Positions 7,539 through 15,854 are shown, numbered from the stretch's first letter. The stretch: 41,550 bases of DNA from CAZRVH01 sp964603635 (GCA_964603635.1 CAZRVH010000010.1:1-41550); one strand, 5' to 3'. Program-made: numbers and translations. Notes: generated by a model from the letters alone, not told the origin.

Positions 7539-7640
7539 TTAGACCTCTTTCGCCTCTTCTCCTTCCGTCGGAACAACAACCTTCTTCCTCGTCTTACGCT
7601 TCGTTTCGATCCCTGCAGCGGAGAGTAAGGATTGAAAAAA
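7539..7640 (-). pseudogene. Remnant of an ftsH 3' end
   Basis: Read on the minus strand this fragment gives SLLSAAG, then IETKRKTRKKVV, then a short acidic tail and TAA (7539-7541). FtsH at 8955-10865 ends with the same IETKRKTRKKVV core and a similar acidic tail. At the DNA level 7579-7611 matches 8983-9015 with one mismatch in 33. There is no start codon, and the homology fades just upstream, where a terminator hairpin begins. Most differences in the core are at third codon positions. It is a displaced or duplicated FtsH C-terminus, and the isomerase gene lies between the two copies. Confidence 0.75.
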
Positions 7641-7671
7641 AGCCCGGCCATCCACTAAGGAACGACCGGGC
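7635..7671 (-). terminator. Intrinsic terminator of the isomerase gene
   Basis: On the minus strand GCCCGG, an 18-base loop, CCGGGC, then seven T. It ends transcription of the gene whose stop is at 7695. Confidence 0.8.
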
Positions 7672-7694
7672 ACGGACTGATCGCAAGGTACGAA

Positions 7695-8696
7695 CTACTT
7701 ATTTTTGCTCGCGAACTGCTCGTCAAAGACGATTCTTGACCCCGGATAATCGACCTTCCGGACAAAGGCGCACGATTCCGTTGCTCCGAACTCGCGATCC
7801 ATGTCGCCCTGTTCCCACTCGACCGAGAGCGGCCCTTTGTAGCCGATCTGGTTGAGCGCGAAGATGATGCGATTGAAATCGATCATTCCCCGTCCGACAG
7901 ACTTGAAGTCCCAATCGCGGCCCGGCGTATGGAAGGTCTGGTGACCCCCGAACACGCCGGATTCACCGTCGCCGATGCCCCACGCCACGTCCTTCATGTG
8001 GACATGGAAAATGCGGTCGGCGAAGGCATGCAAGAACCTAACGTAATCGACTCGCTGGTAGCCCAAATGAGACGGATCGTAATTAAAGCCGAACGCCGGA
8101 TGATTGTCGACCGCATTGAGCGCGAGGCGCGCCGTGCGGGTATCGAACGCGATCTCGGTGGGATGCACCTCGAGCGCGAACTTCACGCCGACCGACTGGA
8201 ATTCATCGAGGACCGGTTTCCACCGATTCCCGAAGTCTTGGTAGCCGGCTTCGATTTGCCCCGGCAAGGTCGGTGGAAATGAATACAAGAGGTGCCAGAT
8301 ACTGGACCCCGTGAATCCATTCACCACATTGACCCCGAAACGCTTCGCGGCATGCGCCGTCGCAACCATCTCGTCGGCGGCTCGCTTTCGGACATCATTG
8401 GGATCACCGTTCCCCCAAATACGGGCGGGGACGATTTTCTCATGACGTCCGTCGATGTTGTCACAGACGAGCTGGCCGATGAGATGATTCGAAATGGCAT
8501 GGCACTGCAATCCGGCTTTCTCCAATGCCTCGCGCTTCGCGTCGCAGTAGGCCTGCGTCGCCTCACCGACATCAAAGTGATCGCCCCAGCAGCCAAGTTC
8601 CAGGCCATCGTAGCCCATCTTCTTCCCAAGTTTCATCATGTCATCGAACTTCAAATCCGCCCATTGACCAGTGAAAAGAGTAACAGGACGCGTCAT
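7695..8696 (-). CDS. Sugar phosphate isomerase/epimerase-like TIM-barrel protein
   Basis: A 333-residue protein of the xylose-isomerase-like TIM-barrel (AP endonuclease 2) superfamily. The metal-site residues of the sugar isomerase/epimerase branch are all visible: Glu176 (ALEVHP), Asp207 (NYDPSH), His233 (HVHMKD) and Glu293 (SVEWEQGD). A divalent metal at this site normally drives aldose-ketose isomerisation or C3 epimerisation of free sugars or polyols; the substrate is not predictable. The start at 8696 has a textbook GGAGG Shine-Dalgarno, which is unusual among its leaderless neighbours and hints at a different origin. The gene lies between ftsH and a copy of the ftsH 3' end, consistent with arrival by insertion. 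Confidence 0.8.
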   Translation of the reverse strand: MTRPVTLFTGQWADLKFDDMMKLGKKMGYDGLELGCWGDHFDVGEATQAYCDAKREALEKAGLQCHAISNHLIGQLVCDNIDGRHEKIVPARIWGNGDPNDVRKRAADEMVATAHAAKRFGVNVVNGFTGSSIWHLLYSFPPTLPGQIEAGYQDFGNRWKPVLDEFQSVGVKFALEVHPTEIAFDTRTARLALNAVDNHPAFGFNYDPSHLGYQRVDYVRFLHAFADRIFHVHMKDVAWGIGDGESGVFGGHQTFHTPGRDWDFKSVGRGMIDFNRIIFALNQIGYKGPLSVEWEQGDMDREFGATESCAFVRKVDYPGSRIVFDEQFASKNK

Positions 8697-8954
8697 CACA
8701 ACCTCCGTTGTCAGTGGCAAACGTCGTGGATGGCATATGCCATATAGTCGCACTCGCGGCTTTCCACATAAATAAGTAATACGTCGCCAGAAGCATCCTA
8801 TGCATGAACATATGCGCACGATGCTCCTGGCAAAACCTTGCGATGATTCCAAAGAACTCCAAGCGATCCAAGACCGTTTGGTTGGTTATAATAATACAAA
8901 TTTAAAATTTAGCAAATATCAGATTAGGCCTTATTGAGTATGTTATATCTCTTT

Positions 8955-10865
8955 TTATTCCGCCCCCTCGACTGGAGCAACCACCTTCTTCCTCGTCTTG
9001 CGCTTCGTTTCGATCGCCTCGGCGGATGTCTTGCCCTCGAAGAGATCGATGAATTCCTCGGCGGAGAGCGTCTCTTCCTTCATCAGCACCACCTCGATGC
9101 TGCGCAGCTTGTCCTCATGCTTCACGAGCATATCCATGGCGCGCTTGTACTGGGCGTCCAAGGTCTTCTTCACGAACGAGTCGATCTTCTGCGCGCTTTC
9201 CTCGGAGTAGTTGCGGGCCAAGTGCGGATCGATTCCCGTCGCCGTGGCACCGTTGGATTCACCGTAGGCCACCAGGCCCAGTTCCTCGTCCATGCCGTAG
9301 CGCATGGCCATGTTGCGGGCGATGTAGGAGGCGCGCTCGATGTCGTTGCTAGCGCCCGTGGAGATGTCGTTGAAGATAAGCTTCTCGGCGGCACGTCCGG
9401 CGAGGAGTCCGCAGATTTCGTCCAGGAACTTGTTGCGACTGGTGGTGTACTGGTCCTCTTCCGGCAAGAACCAGGTGATGCCCAGCGCGGAGCCGCGCGA
9501 GACAATGGAGACCTTGTGCAGCTTGTCGGACTCCTTGCATAGGTGACCCACGATGGCGTGGCCGAGCTCGTGGTAGGCCGTGATCTCTTTCTCCTTCTGG
9601 TTCAGCTTGCGGGATTTGCGCTCCGGTCCGATGGATACCTTCTCCAGCGCGTCGACGATGTCTTTCTGGACGATGGACTTGCGGCTGTTCTTGGCGGCGA
9701 AGATCGCGGCCTCGTTCATCACGTTCTCCAGGTCCGCTCCCGTCATACCCACGGTCTGGCGGGCGATGGCGTTCAGATCCACGCCCTTCGCGAGCGGCTT
9801 GTTGCGCGCATGCACGGCCAGGATTTCCTCGCGGGCGTCGATGTCGGGCTTATCCAGGTAGACATGGCGGTCGAAGCGTCCTGGGCGGAGCAAGGCGCTA
9901 TCAAGCACATCGGGGCGGTTCGTCGCGGCCATGACGATGACGTTCGTTCCCTGTTCGAAACCGTCCATTTCCGTAAGGATCTGGTTCAGCGTCTGTTCGC
10001 GCTCGTCGTGTCCCCCGCCGAAACCGGCGCCTCCGCGCTGGCGGCCGACGGCGTCGATTTCATCGATGAAGATGATGCACGGCGCGTTGCGCTTGGCACG
10101 GACGAAGAGATCGCGGACGCGCGATGCGCCGACTCCCACGAACATCTCGACGAATTCGGAACCGGAGATGGAGAAGAACGGAACGCCCGCTTCTCCCGCG
10201 ACGGCGCGGGCCATGAGCGTCTTACCCGTTCCCGGCGAACCGACGAGCAAAACGCCCTTCGGGATCTTCGCCCCGATATCGAGGTATTTCTTCGGGTTCT
10301 TCAGGAAGTCGACCACCTCCACGAGTTCCTCCTTCGCTTCGGCGACTCCGGCAACGTCCTTGAAGCGGGTCTTCACCTGCTTCGCGTCGGCGACGCGCGC
10401 GCGGGACTTACCGAACGACATGGCGTTGTTCTGGCTGCGCGAAATGCCGCGGAAGAGCCAGATCACTCCTCCGATAATAAGAACGAAGAAGAGGAGGTCC
10501 GGCAGGACGGCGAAGAACATGTTTGCCGCCTCGCGGTTTTCCACCTGCACCACCGTCGGGTTCTCGGGGTCGTTCCATCCCAGCTGGCTGACGGTATCGA
10601 GCGTCTCCTTATACGACTGCAACACGACTCCCGTGGACGTCGTCGCATAGACCTTGTTGTCGCGGACGAGGATCTTTGCGTACTTATTCTCGTTGTAGCC
10701 CTTGGTAATCTCGCTGATGGAAACCTCCTTGGCCATTACGTATTGCTCCTCTTGGCCGCGCTCCGGGGCTGTGAGGTAATAGAACGACAACGACAAAAGG
10801 GACGCAAAGAGGAGCAAGCTGAGGAGCCATTGCTGTCGGTTACCCGGTGATCTGCGCGGCGTCAT
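8955..10865 (-). CDS. ftsH: ATP-dependent zinc metalloprotease FtsH
   Basis: A 636-residue membrane-bound AAA+ protease. Two N-terminal transmembrane helices (about 13-33 and 116-138) flank a small extracytoplasmic domain. The AAA module has Walker A GSPGTGKT (209-216), Walker B IIFIDEID (264-271) and the second region of homology with arginine fingers near 318-332. The zinc site is HELGH (432-436) with the third ligand Asp508 in STGASND. The family usually has HEAGH, so Leu434 is a mild variation. FtsH degrades misassembled membrane proteins and short-lived regulators as a hexamer. The C-terminus ends with a basic KRKTRKK stretch and an acidic tail, and this tail region is repeated downstream at 7539-7640. 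Confidence 0.97.
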   Translation of the reverse strand: MTPRRSPGNRQQWLLSLLLFASLLSLSFYYLTAPERGQEEQYVMAKEVSISEITKGYNENKYAKILVRDNKVYATTSTGVVLQSYKETLDTVSQLGWNDPENPTVVQVENREAANMFFAVLPDLLFFVLIIGGVIWLFRGISRSQNNAMSFGKSRARVADAKQVKTRFKDVAGVAEAKEELVEVVDFLKNPKKYLDIGAKIPKGVLLVGSPGTGKTLMARAVAGEAGVPFFSISGSEFVEMFVGVGASRVRDLFVRAKRNAPCIIFIDEIDAVGRQRGGAGFGGGHDEREQTLNQILTEMDGFEQGTNVIVMAATNRPDVLDSALLRPGRFDRHVYLDKPDIDAREEILAVHARNKPLAKGVDLNAIARQTVGMTGADLENVMNEAAIFAAKNSRKSIVQKDIVDALEKVSIGPERKSRKLNQKEKEITAYHELGHAIVGHLCKESDKLHKVSIVSRGSALGITWFLPEEDQYTTSRNKFLDEICGLLAGRAAEKLIFNDISTGASNDIERASYIARNMAMRYGMDEELGLVAYGESNGATATGIDPHLARNYSEESAQKIDSFVKKTLDAQYKRAMDMLVKHEDKLRSIEVVLMKEETLSAEEFIDLFEGKTSAEAIETKRKTRKKVVAPVEGAE

Positions 10866-11016
10866 TGGAATAGCGACAGTGTAGCCAATTTTTGGCCGGA
10901 GTCACGCATGAAGTCGAGGAAATACACGGGTAGAATGTTGACAAGGTTGACGACGTGTACGAGGTTTTCAAACGGAAACCCTGTACGCCTTCCAAACATC
11001 GTCTACCTCGCAAACC

Positions 11017-11496
11017 TCACGGTTTATATCCCGCCGCTTCCGCCGATCCCCGATCCGGAAAATAAACCCTGTTCTTCGGCAGCAGGCGGTTGCCCATCGC
11101 GGACGTGACGTCGTAATACTTCTTGCCCGTCTTCGACGCGACGTACTTCATGCCGGGCGGGACCAAGACCTCCACGACGATGGGCAGACTCCCCTGCATC
11201 ACGCCTTTGAAGGCTCCGCTGCCCTGGGCGGCCAGGTCGTTTGCGAGCAGCACCCTGGCATTGCCAAGCACGCGCCCTTCAACCCTTCCGGTGGGTGCCG
11301 CCTCGATGATGACCGTGGGTATGGGAGGGATGGCATCACGCGTTTCAAACGCGACCGAATCCGATTTCCACAAGAAGACGGCAGCGATCCCCACGGCGAT
11401 TCCCGCGCACAGGCCTATGAGAAGAAGGAGAATGGCGAAGATATCCTCACGCGCCGAAACGATGGAGCGCCATGCATGCGCGACGGTTGCGTTCAT
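11017..11496 (-). CDS. Small membrane protein with degenerate Ada-type metal-binding tail
   Basis: A 159-residue protein with one transmembrane helix (about 17-42) and an external domain. The C-terminus (NRVYFPDRGSAEAAGYKP) closely resembles the end of the Ada/thermonuclease-associated zinc-binding module, whose pattern is a short Y-H-x-x-x-C segment followed by N-R-x-x-F-x-x-x-x-x-A-x-x-A-G-Y-x-P. Here the expected cysteine segment reads KKYYDVTSAMG and contains no Cys, so zinc binding appears lost. I start at the ATG at 11496, 10 bases after the stop of the DUF192 gene, rather than at the upstream frame extension, which overlaps it. It is last in the rpiB-rpe-DUF192 run. Confidence 0.6.
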   Translation of the reverse strand: MNATVAHAWRSIVSAREDIFAILLLLIGLCAGIAVGIAAVFLWKSDSVAFETRDAIPPIPTVIIEAAPTGRVEGRVLGNARVLLANDLAAQGSGAFKGVMQGSLPIVVEVLVPPGMKYVASKTGKKYYDVTSAMGNRLLPKNRVYFPDRGSAEAAGYKP

Positions 11497-11506
11497 GCAT
11501 CCAGTA

Positions 11507-11983
11507 TTACTTTTTATTGCCCACCTTCCATCCCTTGCCGATCGCATTCTTTTCGACGAAGCCCGCCGGTACTTCCAGAGCGATGGAAGCCGGTTCCGCG
11601 GATGCGTAGATCGGGCAGGGATCGGATTCGCAGGGAACCATGGACGCGCTCGAAACGAAGTTGCCGTCGATATCGAAGAAGAGGATATCCATGGGAATCA
11701 GGGTGTTCTTCATCCAAAAAGTGAGCACCCGTTGCTGTTCGAAATTGAAAACCATCGCATCGATCGTTCCGAAGCCCGTCCTCCCCATCATGCCTTTCTG
11801 CATTTTTTCAGGGGTATAGGCGAATTCAGTGGTCAACTCGATGGTTGTGTCACCCTGCGGATTCGAGAGATAGAGCGAGCCGATGGCGGGGGCAGGTACT
11901 TCGCTTTCGCTTTGCAGGGAAGGAGAACAGCCGCATGCGATCAAGGCCAAAAAAGCAGGCATCCAAAATTTTTGCATCTTCAT
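11507..11983 (-). CDS. DUF192-family lipoprotein
   Basis: A 158-residue protein with a lipoprotein signal peptide (lipobox IACG or ACGC, cleavage near residue 17-19) and a DUF192 domain. Diagnostic pieces are KGMMGR, VLTFWMKNTLIPMDILFFD, IYASAEPASIALEVPAGFVEK and the closing GK-W segment. DUF192 proteins are small secreted beta-rich proteins of unknown biochemical function. The ATG overlaps the rpe stop in an ATGA (11980-11983), so translation of the two is probably coupled. Finding a surface lipoprotein coupled to pentose-phosphate enzymes is odd and may reflect genome compaction rather than function. Confidence 0.85.
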   Translation of the reverse strand: MKMQKFWMPAFLALIACGCSPSLQSESEVPAPAIGSLYLSNPQGDTTIELTTEFAYTPEKMQKGMMGRTGFGTIDAMVFNFEQQRVLTFWMKNTLIPMDILFFDIDGNFVSSASMVPCESDPCPIYASAEPASIALEVPAGFVEKNAIGKGWKVGNKK

Positions 11984-12612
11984 CCGCGTATCTTGGAAAT
12001 GGCATCAGCCCTATCAGAAGCCAAAAAAACGGCATTACCAGCGACAAGGTTGTTCGCCCCTGCTTCGCGACACAAAGCGGCCGTATCGACAGTGATACCC
12101 CCGTCCATCTGGATCATGAGGTCCGGGAAACGCTCGCGCAGCTTCACCACTTTGGACAAGACGGATTGGTCGAAGGGCTGGCCGGAGAATCCGGGCTCCA
12201 CGGACATGATCAGCACGAGGTCCACATCCTCCACGACATCGTCGATATCCTCCAGGGGCGTTCCGGGGCGCAGGGCAACTCCGGCCGTCGCATCACCGTC
12301 ACGGATGGCTTGTATCAGGGCTCTTCGCGAATCGGTCTGATGAACTGCCTCGGCATGGAACGTGATGTTTTTCACCTTAAGCGCCAGGAATTCCTCGATC
12401 CTCTCTTCCGGGTTCTCCACCATCAGGTGAATATCCAGGGGAAGGGTGGTGCGCAGGTGTTTCAGGATGGGCGCGCCGAAGGAGAGGTTCGGAACGAAGT
12501 GGCCGTCCATCACGTCCACCTGCAACCAGTCCGCGGAGGACACGCTGTCCACTTCGTCCTGGAGGTGACTGAGATCGGCCGCGAGGATGGAGGGTGCGAC
12601 AAGGGCCTTCAT
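11980..12612 (-). CDS. rpe: Ribulose-phosphate 3-epimerase
   Basis: A 210-residue TIM barrel with the Rpe motifs: APSILAADLSHL at the N-terminus, VDVMDGHFVPNLSFG with the catalytic Asp, LDIHLMVENP with a metal histidine, and MIQMDGGI with the second catalytic Asp. The phosphate-binding end is ANNLVAGNAVF. It interconverts ribulose 5-phosphate and xylulose 5-phosphate. It overlaps rpiB by 4 nt upstream and the DUF192 gene by 4 nt downstream. With rpiB this gives the non-oxidative pentose phosphate entry needed for nucleotide synthesis. Length and motifs are typical. Confidence 0.95.
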   Translation of the reverse strand: MKALVAPSILAADLSHLQDEVDSVSSADWLQVDVMDGHFVPNLSFGAPILKHLRTTLPLDIHLMVENPEERIEEFLALKVKNITFHAEAVHQTDSRRALIQAIRDGDATAGVALRPGTPLEDIDDVVEDVDLVLIMSVEPGFSGQPFDQSVLSKVVKLRERFPDLMIQMDGGITVDTAALCREAGANNLVAGNAVFLASDRADAISKIRG

Positions 12613-13055
12613 GATGCGAGGGGGGTATCGAGATCATTGATACGCGCGACATGGCGTCCTCCTTCGAAGGCGGTCGTCAGGAAAATATCGACCAAGGCGC
12701 GGGCGAGATCGGGTTCGATGAGGCGCGCGCCGAGGCTCATCACGTTGGCGTCGTTGTGGGCGCGGGCAAGCCTGGCGGATTCCTCGGACCAGCAGACAGC
12801 GGCGCGGATGCCTTTCACCTTGTTCGCGGCCATCGCCTCCCCGTTGCCACTGCCCCCGAAGAACATGCCGGGAACGCCTTCGTCCACGACGATCCGCGCA
12901 CCGGCGCGCATGATGGCGGGATAATCGACGGGGTCGGCGGAATGCGTCCCTACGTCTTCGACTTCGATCCCCTTCTCCTCTAGATACGCCTTGATCTCTT
13001 CCTTCAGGTGGAATCCTGCATGGTCCGATGCGAGGACGATCTTCGTGATGCTCAT
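12609..13055 (-). CDS. rpiB: Ribose 5-phosphate isomerase B (glutamate-type)
   Basis: A 148-residue RpiB/LacAB-family enzyme. Motifs include ASDHAGFHLKEEIK, VGTHSADPVDYP and RAAVCWSEESARLARAHNDANVMSLGARL. In enterobacterial RpiB the catalytic base is a Cys in a CGTGIG loop. Here the loop is GGSGNGEAMAANK, as in the mycobacterial type, where a Glu later in the loop does that job. It interconverts ribose 5-phosphate and ribulose 5-phosphate and overlaps rpe by 4 nt. The ATG at 13055 has TATCAT 7 bases upstream and no Shine-Dalgarno, so it probably heads a leaderless four-gene mRNA (rpiB-rpe-DUF192-small membrane protein). Confidence 0.93.
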   Translation of the reverse strand: MSITKIVLASDHAGFHLKEEIKAYLEEKGIEVEDVGTHSADPVDYPAIMRAGARIVVDEGVPGMFFGGSGNGEAMAANKVKGIRAAVCWSEESARLARAHNDANVMSLGARLIEPDLARALVDIFLTTAFEGGRHVARINDLDTPLAS

Positions 13056-13062
13056 GACAGAA

Positions 13063-13068
13063 ATGATA
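13063..13068 (-). promoter_or_regulatory. -10 element of the rpiB operon promoter (leaderless)
   Basis: Minus strand TATCAT-TTCTGTC-ATG, spacing 7. A TTCTCA hexamer about 17 bases further upstream could be the -35. Confidence 0.55.
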
Positions 13069-13106
13069 CAGGATTTTTTGAAAGGTGAGAATGAAAACGA
13101 CGAGAG

Positions 13107-13205
13107 GACCTCACCCCGACCCTCTCCGTTATGCGGAGAGGGAGGCTAAGCATATTCCGACGATGGGCATCCCCTCTCCTCGCAGGAGAGGGTCGGGGTG
13201 AGGTC
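13107..13205. repeat. Long inverted repeat with nested hairpins (REP/MITE-like)
   Basis: Perfect 21-bp arms at 13107-13127 and 13185-13205 (core CCTCACCCCGACCCTCTCC and its complement) enclose 57 bases. These contain secondary hairpins CTCTCC-GTTATGC-GGAGAG and CCTCTCC-TCGCA-GGAGAGG. The whole can fold as a cruciform with side arms. C-rich palindromes of this sort are dispersed in many bacterial genomes. There is no coding sequence inside. It fills the gap between rpiB and the SPFH gene and may double as a transcription stop. Confidence 0.85.
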
Positions 13206-13219
13206 AAATGGATTCCGCC

Positions 13220-13957
13220 TTATTTCTTTCCCAACCCTTCAATCGCCTTGAGCACTTCCACCGGCACCATCCACACCGTGGTGTTGGATTGGTCGGAGCT
13301 GATGTCATTGATGCTCTGCAACGTGCGTAGGTGAAGGGCTCCGGGGACGCTTGCGAGCATTTCCGCTGCCTTTGCCATGTTCGCGGCGGCGCCGACTTCT
13401 CCTTCGGAGTTGATGATGACGGCCTGCTTCTCGCGTTCGGCCTCGGCGACCTTCGCGATCGTGCGCTTCAGGGTTTCCGGAAGGACGATATCCTTGAGCT
13501 CCATGCTCTGGACATCGACTCCCCATTTCTCGGAGACGCTGTCCACCGCATCCTTGATGTTCTCGCTCACCTGCTTTTTATTCGAAAGCAGTTCGTTGAG
13601 CGTTACCTCTCCCACGGCGTTGCGCATCGTCGTCTGCGCCAGTTGCCCCACCGCGTTGAAGAAATCCTCGACTTCGATGACCGCCTTCCCCGCATCGTTC
13701 ACGCGGAAGTAAATGACGGCGTTGATGCGGATCGGAATATTGTCTTTCGTGATCGCCTCCTGATCCGGCACGTCCACTGCCTTCACGCGAACATCCACTT
13801 TCTTCAGCGACTGAAACACGGGGATAAGGAGATGCCAACCCGGCTCCCACATACGGGAATATTTTCCCATGGTGAACAGGATGCCGCGTTCGTACTGGTT
13901 GATCTGGCGGATGCAGCCCAGGACGATGACGACAAGGATGGGGATAAAGAAGACCAT
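13220..13957 (-). CDS. SPFH/band 7 (stomatin/slipin-like) membrane protein
   Basis: A 245-residue SPFH-domain protein. One N-terminal membrane helix (about 2-17) is followed by the slipin-type sequence INQYERGILFTMGKYSRMWEPGWHLLIP, then VDVRVKAVDVPDQEAITKDN and a helical AKVAEAEREKQAVIINSEGE coiled coil. The tail (TLQSINDISSDQSNTTVWMVPV) is typical of bacterial stomatins. Such proteins form oligomeric membrane scaffolds, often paired with an NfeD protease partner; no nfeD is present here. The start is the ATG at 13957, 26 nt after the tpiA stop. The longer frame begins with TTG inside tpiA. It is likely co-transcribed with tpiA. Confidence 0.9.
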   Translation of the reverse strand: MVFFIPILVVIVLGCIRQINQYERGILFTMGKYSRMWEPGWHLLIPVFQSLKKVDVRVKAVDVPDQEAITKDNIPIRINAVIYFRVNDAGKAVIEVEDFFNAVGQLAQTTMRNAVGEVTLNELLSNKKQVSENIKDAVDSVSEKWGVDVQSMELKDIVLPETLKRTIAKVAEAEREKQAVIINSEGEVGAAANMAKAAEMLASVPGALHLRTLQSINDISSDQSNTTVWMVPVEVLKAIEGLGKK

Positions 13958-13982
13958 ACGATAGAAGGGGAATAAGACCCGA

Positions 13983-14657
13983 TTATACGCTCGCGACGAT
14001 GGATGCAAAGGAATCCGCGACCAAAGCGGCTCCTCCGACGAGCGCGCCGTCGACGTTCGGCTGACCGAGGATTTCCTTGGCGTTCTCAGGCTTCACGGAG
14101 CCTCCGTAGAGAATCTTCGTATCAGGACCCACAAGGGAGCGAATGAACGCATGCATCGCGGCGACCTGCTCGGTCGTGGCGGTCTTGCCCGTGCCGATGG
14201 CCCATACGGGTTCATACGCGACGACCGGGACATCCTTGGCAAGCGACAGCTGCCTGCCGACGACCTCCTCTTCTTTTCCTGCCTCGCGCTCGTCGAGCGT
14301 CTCGCCGATGCACAGGATGGGAGTGATCCCCAAAGCCAGCGCGGCCTGGGCCTGCTTGGCAATGTCTTCGTCCGTTTCATGATGATGTTGCCTGCGCTCG
14401 CTGTGGCCGCAGAGCACATACGTGCATCCCGCCTTCTTCAGGGCGTGGATACTCACGTCACCCGTGAACGCGCCTTTTTCCTCGGGCCGCGATGCCTGTC
14501 CGCCCGTGACGATGCCTGCCTGCACGACGGAAGGGATATCCATGGATGACGGAAACACGACGACGTCCGCGTTCTCCGTGGAGCGGAAAGCGGAAGCGGT
14601 TTCGAATCCCGAGGGGGCGGCGTTCATTTTCCAGTTGGCGGCGATGAGTTTTTTCAT
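13983..14657 (-). CDS. tpiA: Triose-phosphate isomerase
   Basis: A 224-residue TIM barrel, shorter than the usual 250. The catalytic residues are present: Lys10 in AANWKMN, His in LCGHSERR (about 85) and Glu in VAYEPVWAIGTG (about 149). The phosphate-binding GGSVKPENA and GALVGGAAL loops close the protein. It interconverts dihydroxyacetone phosphate and glyceraldehyde 3-phosphate. Loss of about 25 residues comes from shortened helices in the first third, common in reduced genomes. The SPFH gene follows after 26 nt, suggesting one transcript. No Shine-Dalgarno is evident before the ATG. Confidence 0.96.
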   Translation of the reverse strand: MKKLIAANWKMNAAPSGFETASAFRSTENADVVVFPSSMDIPSVVQAGIVTGGQASRPEEKGAFTGDVSIHALKKAGCTYVLCGHSERRQHHHETDEDIAKQAQAALALGITPILCIGETLDEREAGKEEEVVGRQLSLAKDVPVVAYEPVWAIGTGKTATTEQVAAMHAFIRSLVGPDTKILYGGSVKPENAKEILGQPNVDGALVGGAALVADSFASIVASV

Positions 14658-14767
14658 AGTAAACGAAGAAAATAAATAACATGCAAATCTTACAATAAGA
14701 AGCCGAAAAACCGTAGCGGAGATTCATGTGCGACAAGCGTACCGAACGATGGATCCTTGCACCCGAT

Positions 14768-15853
14768 CTAGGCACGCACCCACTTGCCGCCTCCGATATT
14801 TTTCGCCACTCCCTGCAACTCCATGACGGTGAGCGCGGTCGACACGGCAGATACCGGGAGTCCGCACCGCTCCACGAGGTCGTCCATGGCCAGCGGCATG
14901 GCCGTCAATGCTTTCCACAAAGCCTCCTCTTCCGGGGAGCCAGGAAGAAACGATATCGGTTCAGCCCTATCCGAAGCCATTATTCCGAGCTCCACAAGGA
15001 CATCACGGGCGGATGAAACCAATCTGGCTTCGCCTTTGGAAATGAGCATATGGCAACCGGCGCAGTTCGGGTCGAAGACGGACCCCGGTACCGCGAAGAC
15101 GCTCCGGTTGTAATCCAAGGCCAGCTCCGCCGTGATGATCGCGCCGGATTTCTCGGCAGCCTCCAGTACGACCGTACCAAGACTGAGTCCGGCGATGATG
15201 CGATTGCGTGACGGGAAGGTGAAGCGTTCGGGAGTCATGTGGAGAGGAAACTCGCTGAGCAGCAACCCGCCGTTCGCAACGATCTCCCCCGCAAGGAGTT
15301 CGTTCGTCTTGGGATAGATGGCGCCAAGTCCCCCGCCCAAGACCGCGACCGTCTTGCCTCCCGCACGCATCGTCTCCCGCGCCACCTCGGCATCGATACC
15401 AAGCGCCAATCCACTGACCGTCACGACACCGGAGCGGACGAGATCGGGAACAAGCATCCCCGCGACGCGCTTTCCGTAGGGCGACATGTTCCGCGTGCCC
15501 ACGAGCGCGATGAGCGGCTGACCAAGCAAAGACATATCACCGTGGTAACTCATGAACACGGGCGCGTCATCGATGGCTTTCAATTGTTCGGGGTAGAGCT
15601 CGTCTTCGATCGAAACCAGCGCGATGTTTTTCCTTGCCATTTCGTCGGCATACCTCCCGGCATCGAACTCTTCCTTTTTCCGGAAAATATCCAGGATGGT
15701 TTCCCCGCGGCACCCGAGTTCCCGCAGCAATGGCGACGTCATGTTCCGCGTCGCCTCATCCAGGCTTCCAAACAATTCGACCAGCATGTCATAGCGCTTC
15801 CGATTGGGAAGGATATTGAGGTACCACCACAGAAGTGCTGTTTCTGGCTTCAT
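14768..15853 (-). CDS. dprA: DNA-processing protein DprA
   Basis: A 361-residue DprA/Smf protein that loads RecA on incoming single-stranded DNA during natural transformation. An N-terminal SAM-like region (about 1-90) precedes the Rossmann-like core with VGTRNMSPYGKRV, VSGLALGIDAEVARETM, VAVLGGGLGAIYPKTN and FTFPSRNRIIAGLS. The C-terminal winged-helix (DML1-like) domain ends with MELQGVAKNIGGGKWVRA. DprA is retained in most CPR genomes together with competence and type IV pilus genes. The ATG at 15853 has TACAAT 6 bases upstream. That -10 sits in the centre of a perfect 17-bp palindrome, so regulation by a bound protein is possible. No Shine-Dalgarno. Confidence 0.95.
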   Translation of the reverse strand: MKPETALLWWYLNILPNRKRYDMLVELFGSLDEATRNMTSPLLRELGCRGETILDIFRKKEEFDAGRYADEMARKNIALVSIEDELYPEQLKAIDDAPVFMSYHGDMSLLGQPLIALVGTRNMSPYGKRVAGMLVPDLVRSGVVTVSGLALGIDAEVARETMRAGGKTVAVLGGGLGAIYPKTNELLAGEIVANGGLLLSEFPLHMTPERFTFPSRNRIIAGLSLGTVVLEAAEKSGAIITAELALDYNRSVFAVPGSVFDPNCAGCHMLISKGEARLVSSARDVLVELGIMASDRAEPISFLPGSPEEEALWKALTAMPLAMDDLVERCGLPVSAVSTALTVMELQGVAKNIGGGKWVRA

Positions 15854-15854
15854 A

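Noticed and set aside
9543..10850. 435-codon plus-strand frame opposite ftsH
   Set aside because: It is the complement of a certain ftsH gene and has no domain or start signal; G+C-rich codons commonly leave the antisense frame open.
10908..11108. Small plus-strand frame between ftsH and the next gene
   Set aside because: Overlaps the 3' end of the minus-strand membrane protein and has no start signal or family.
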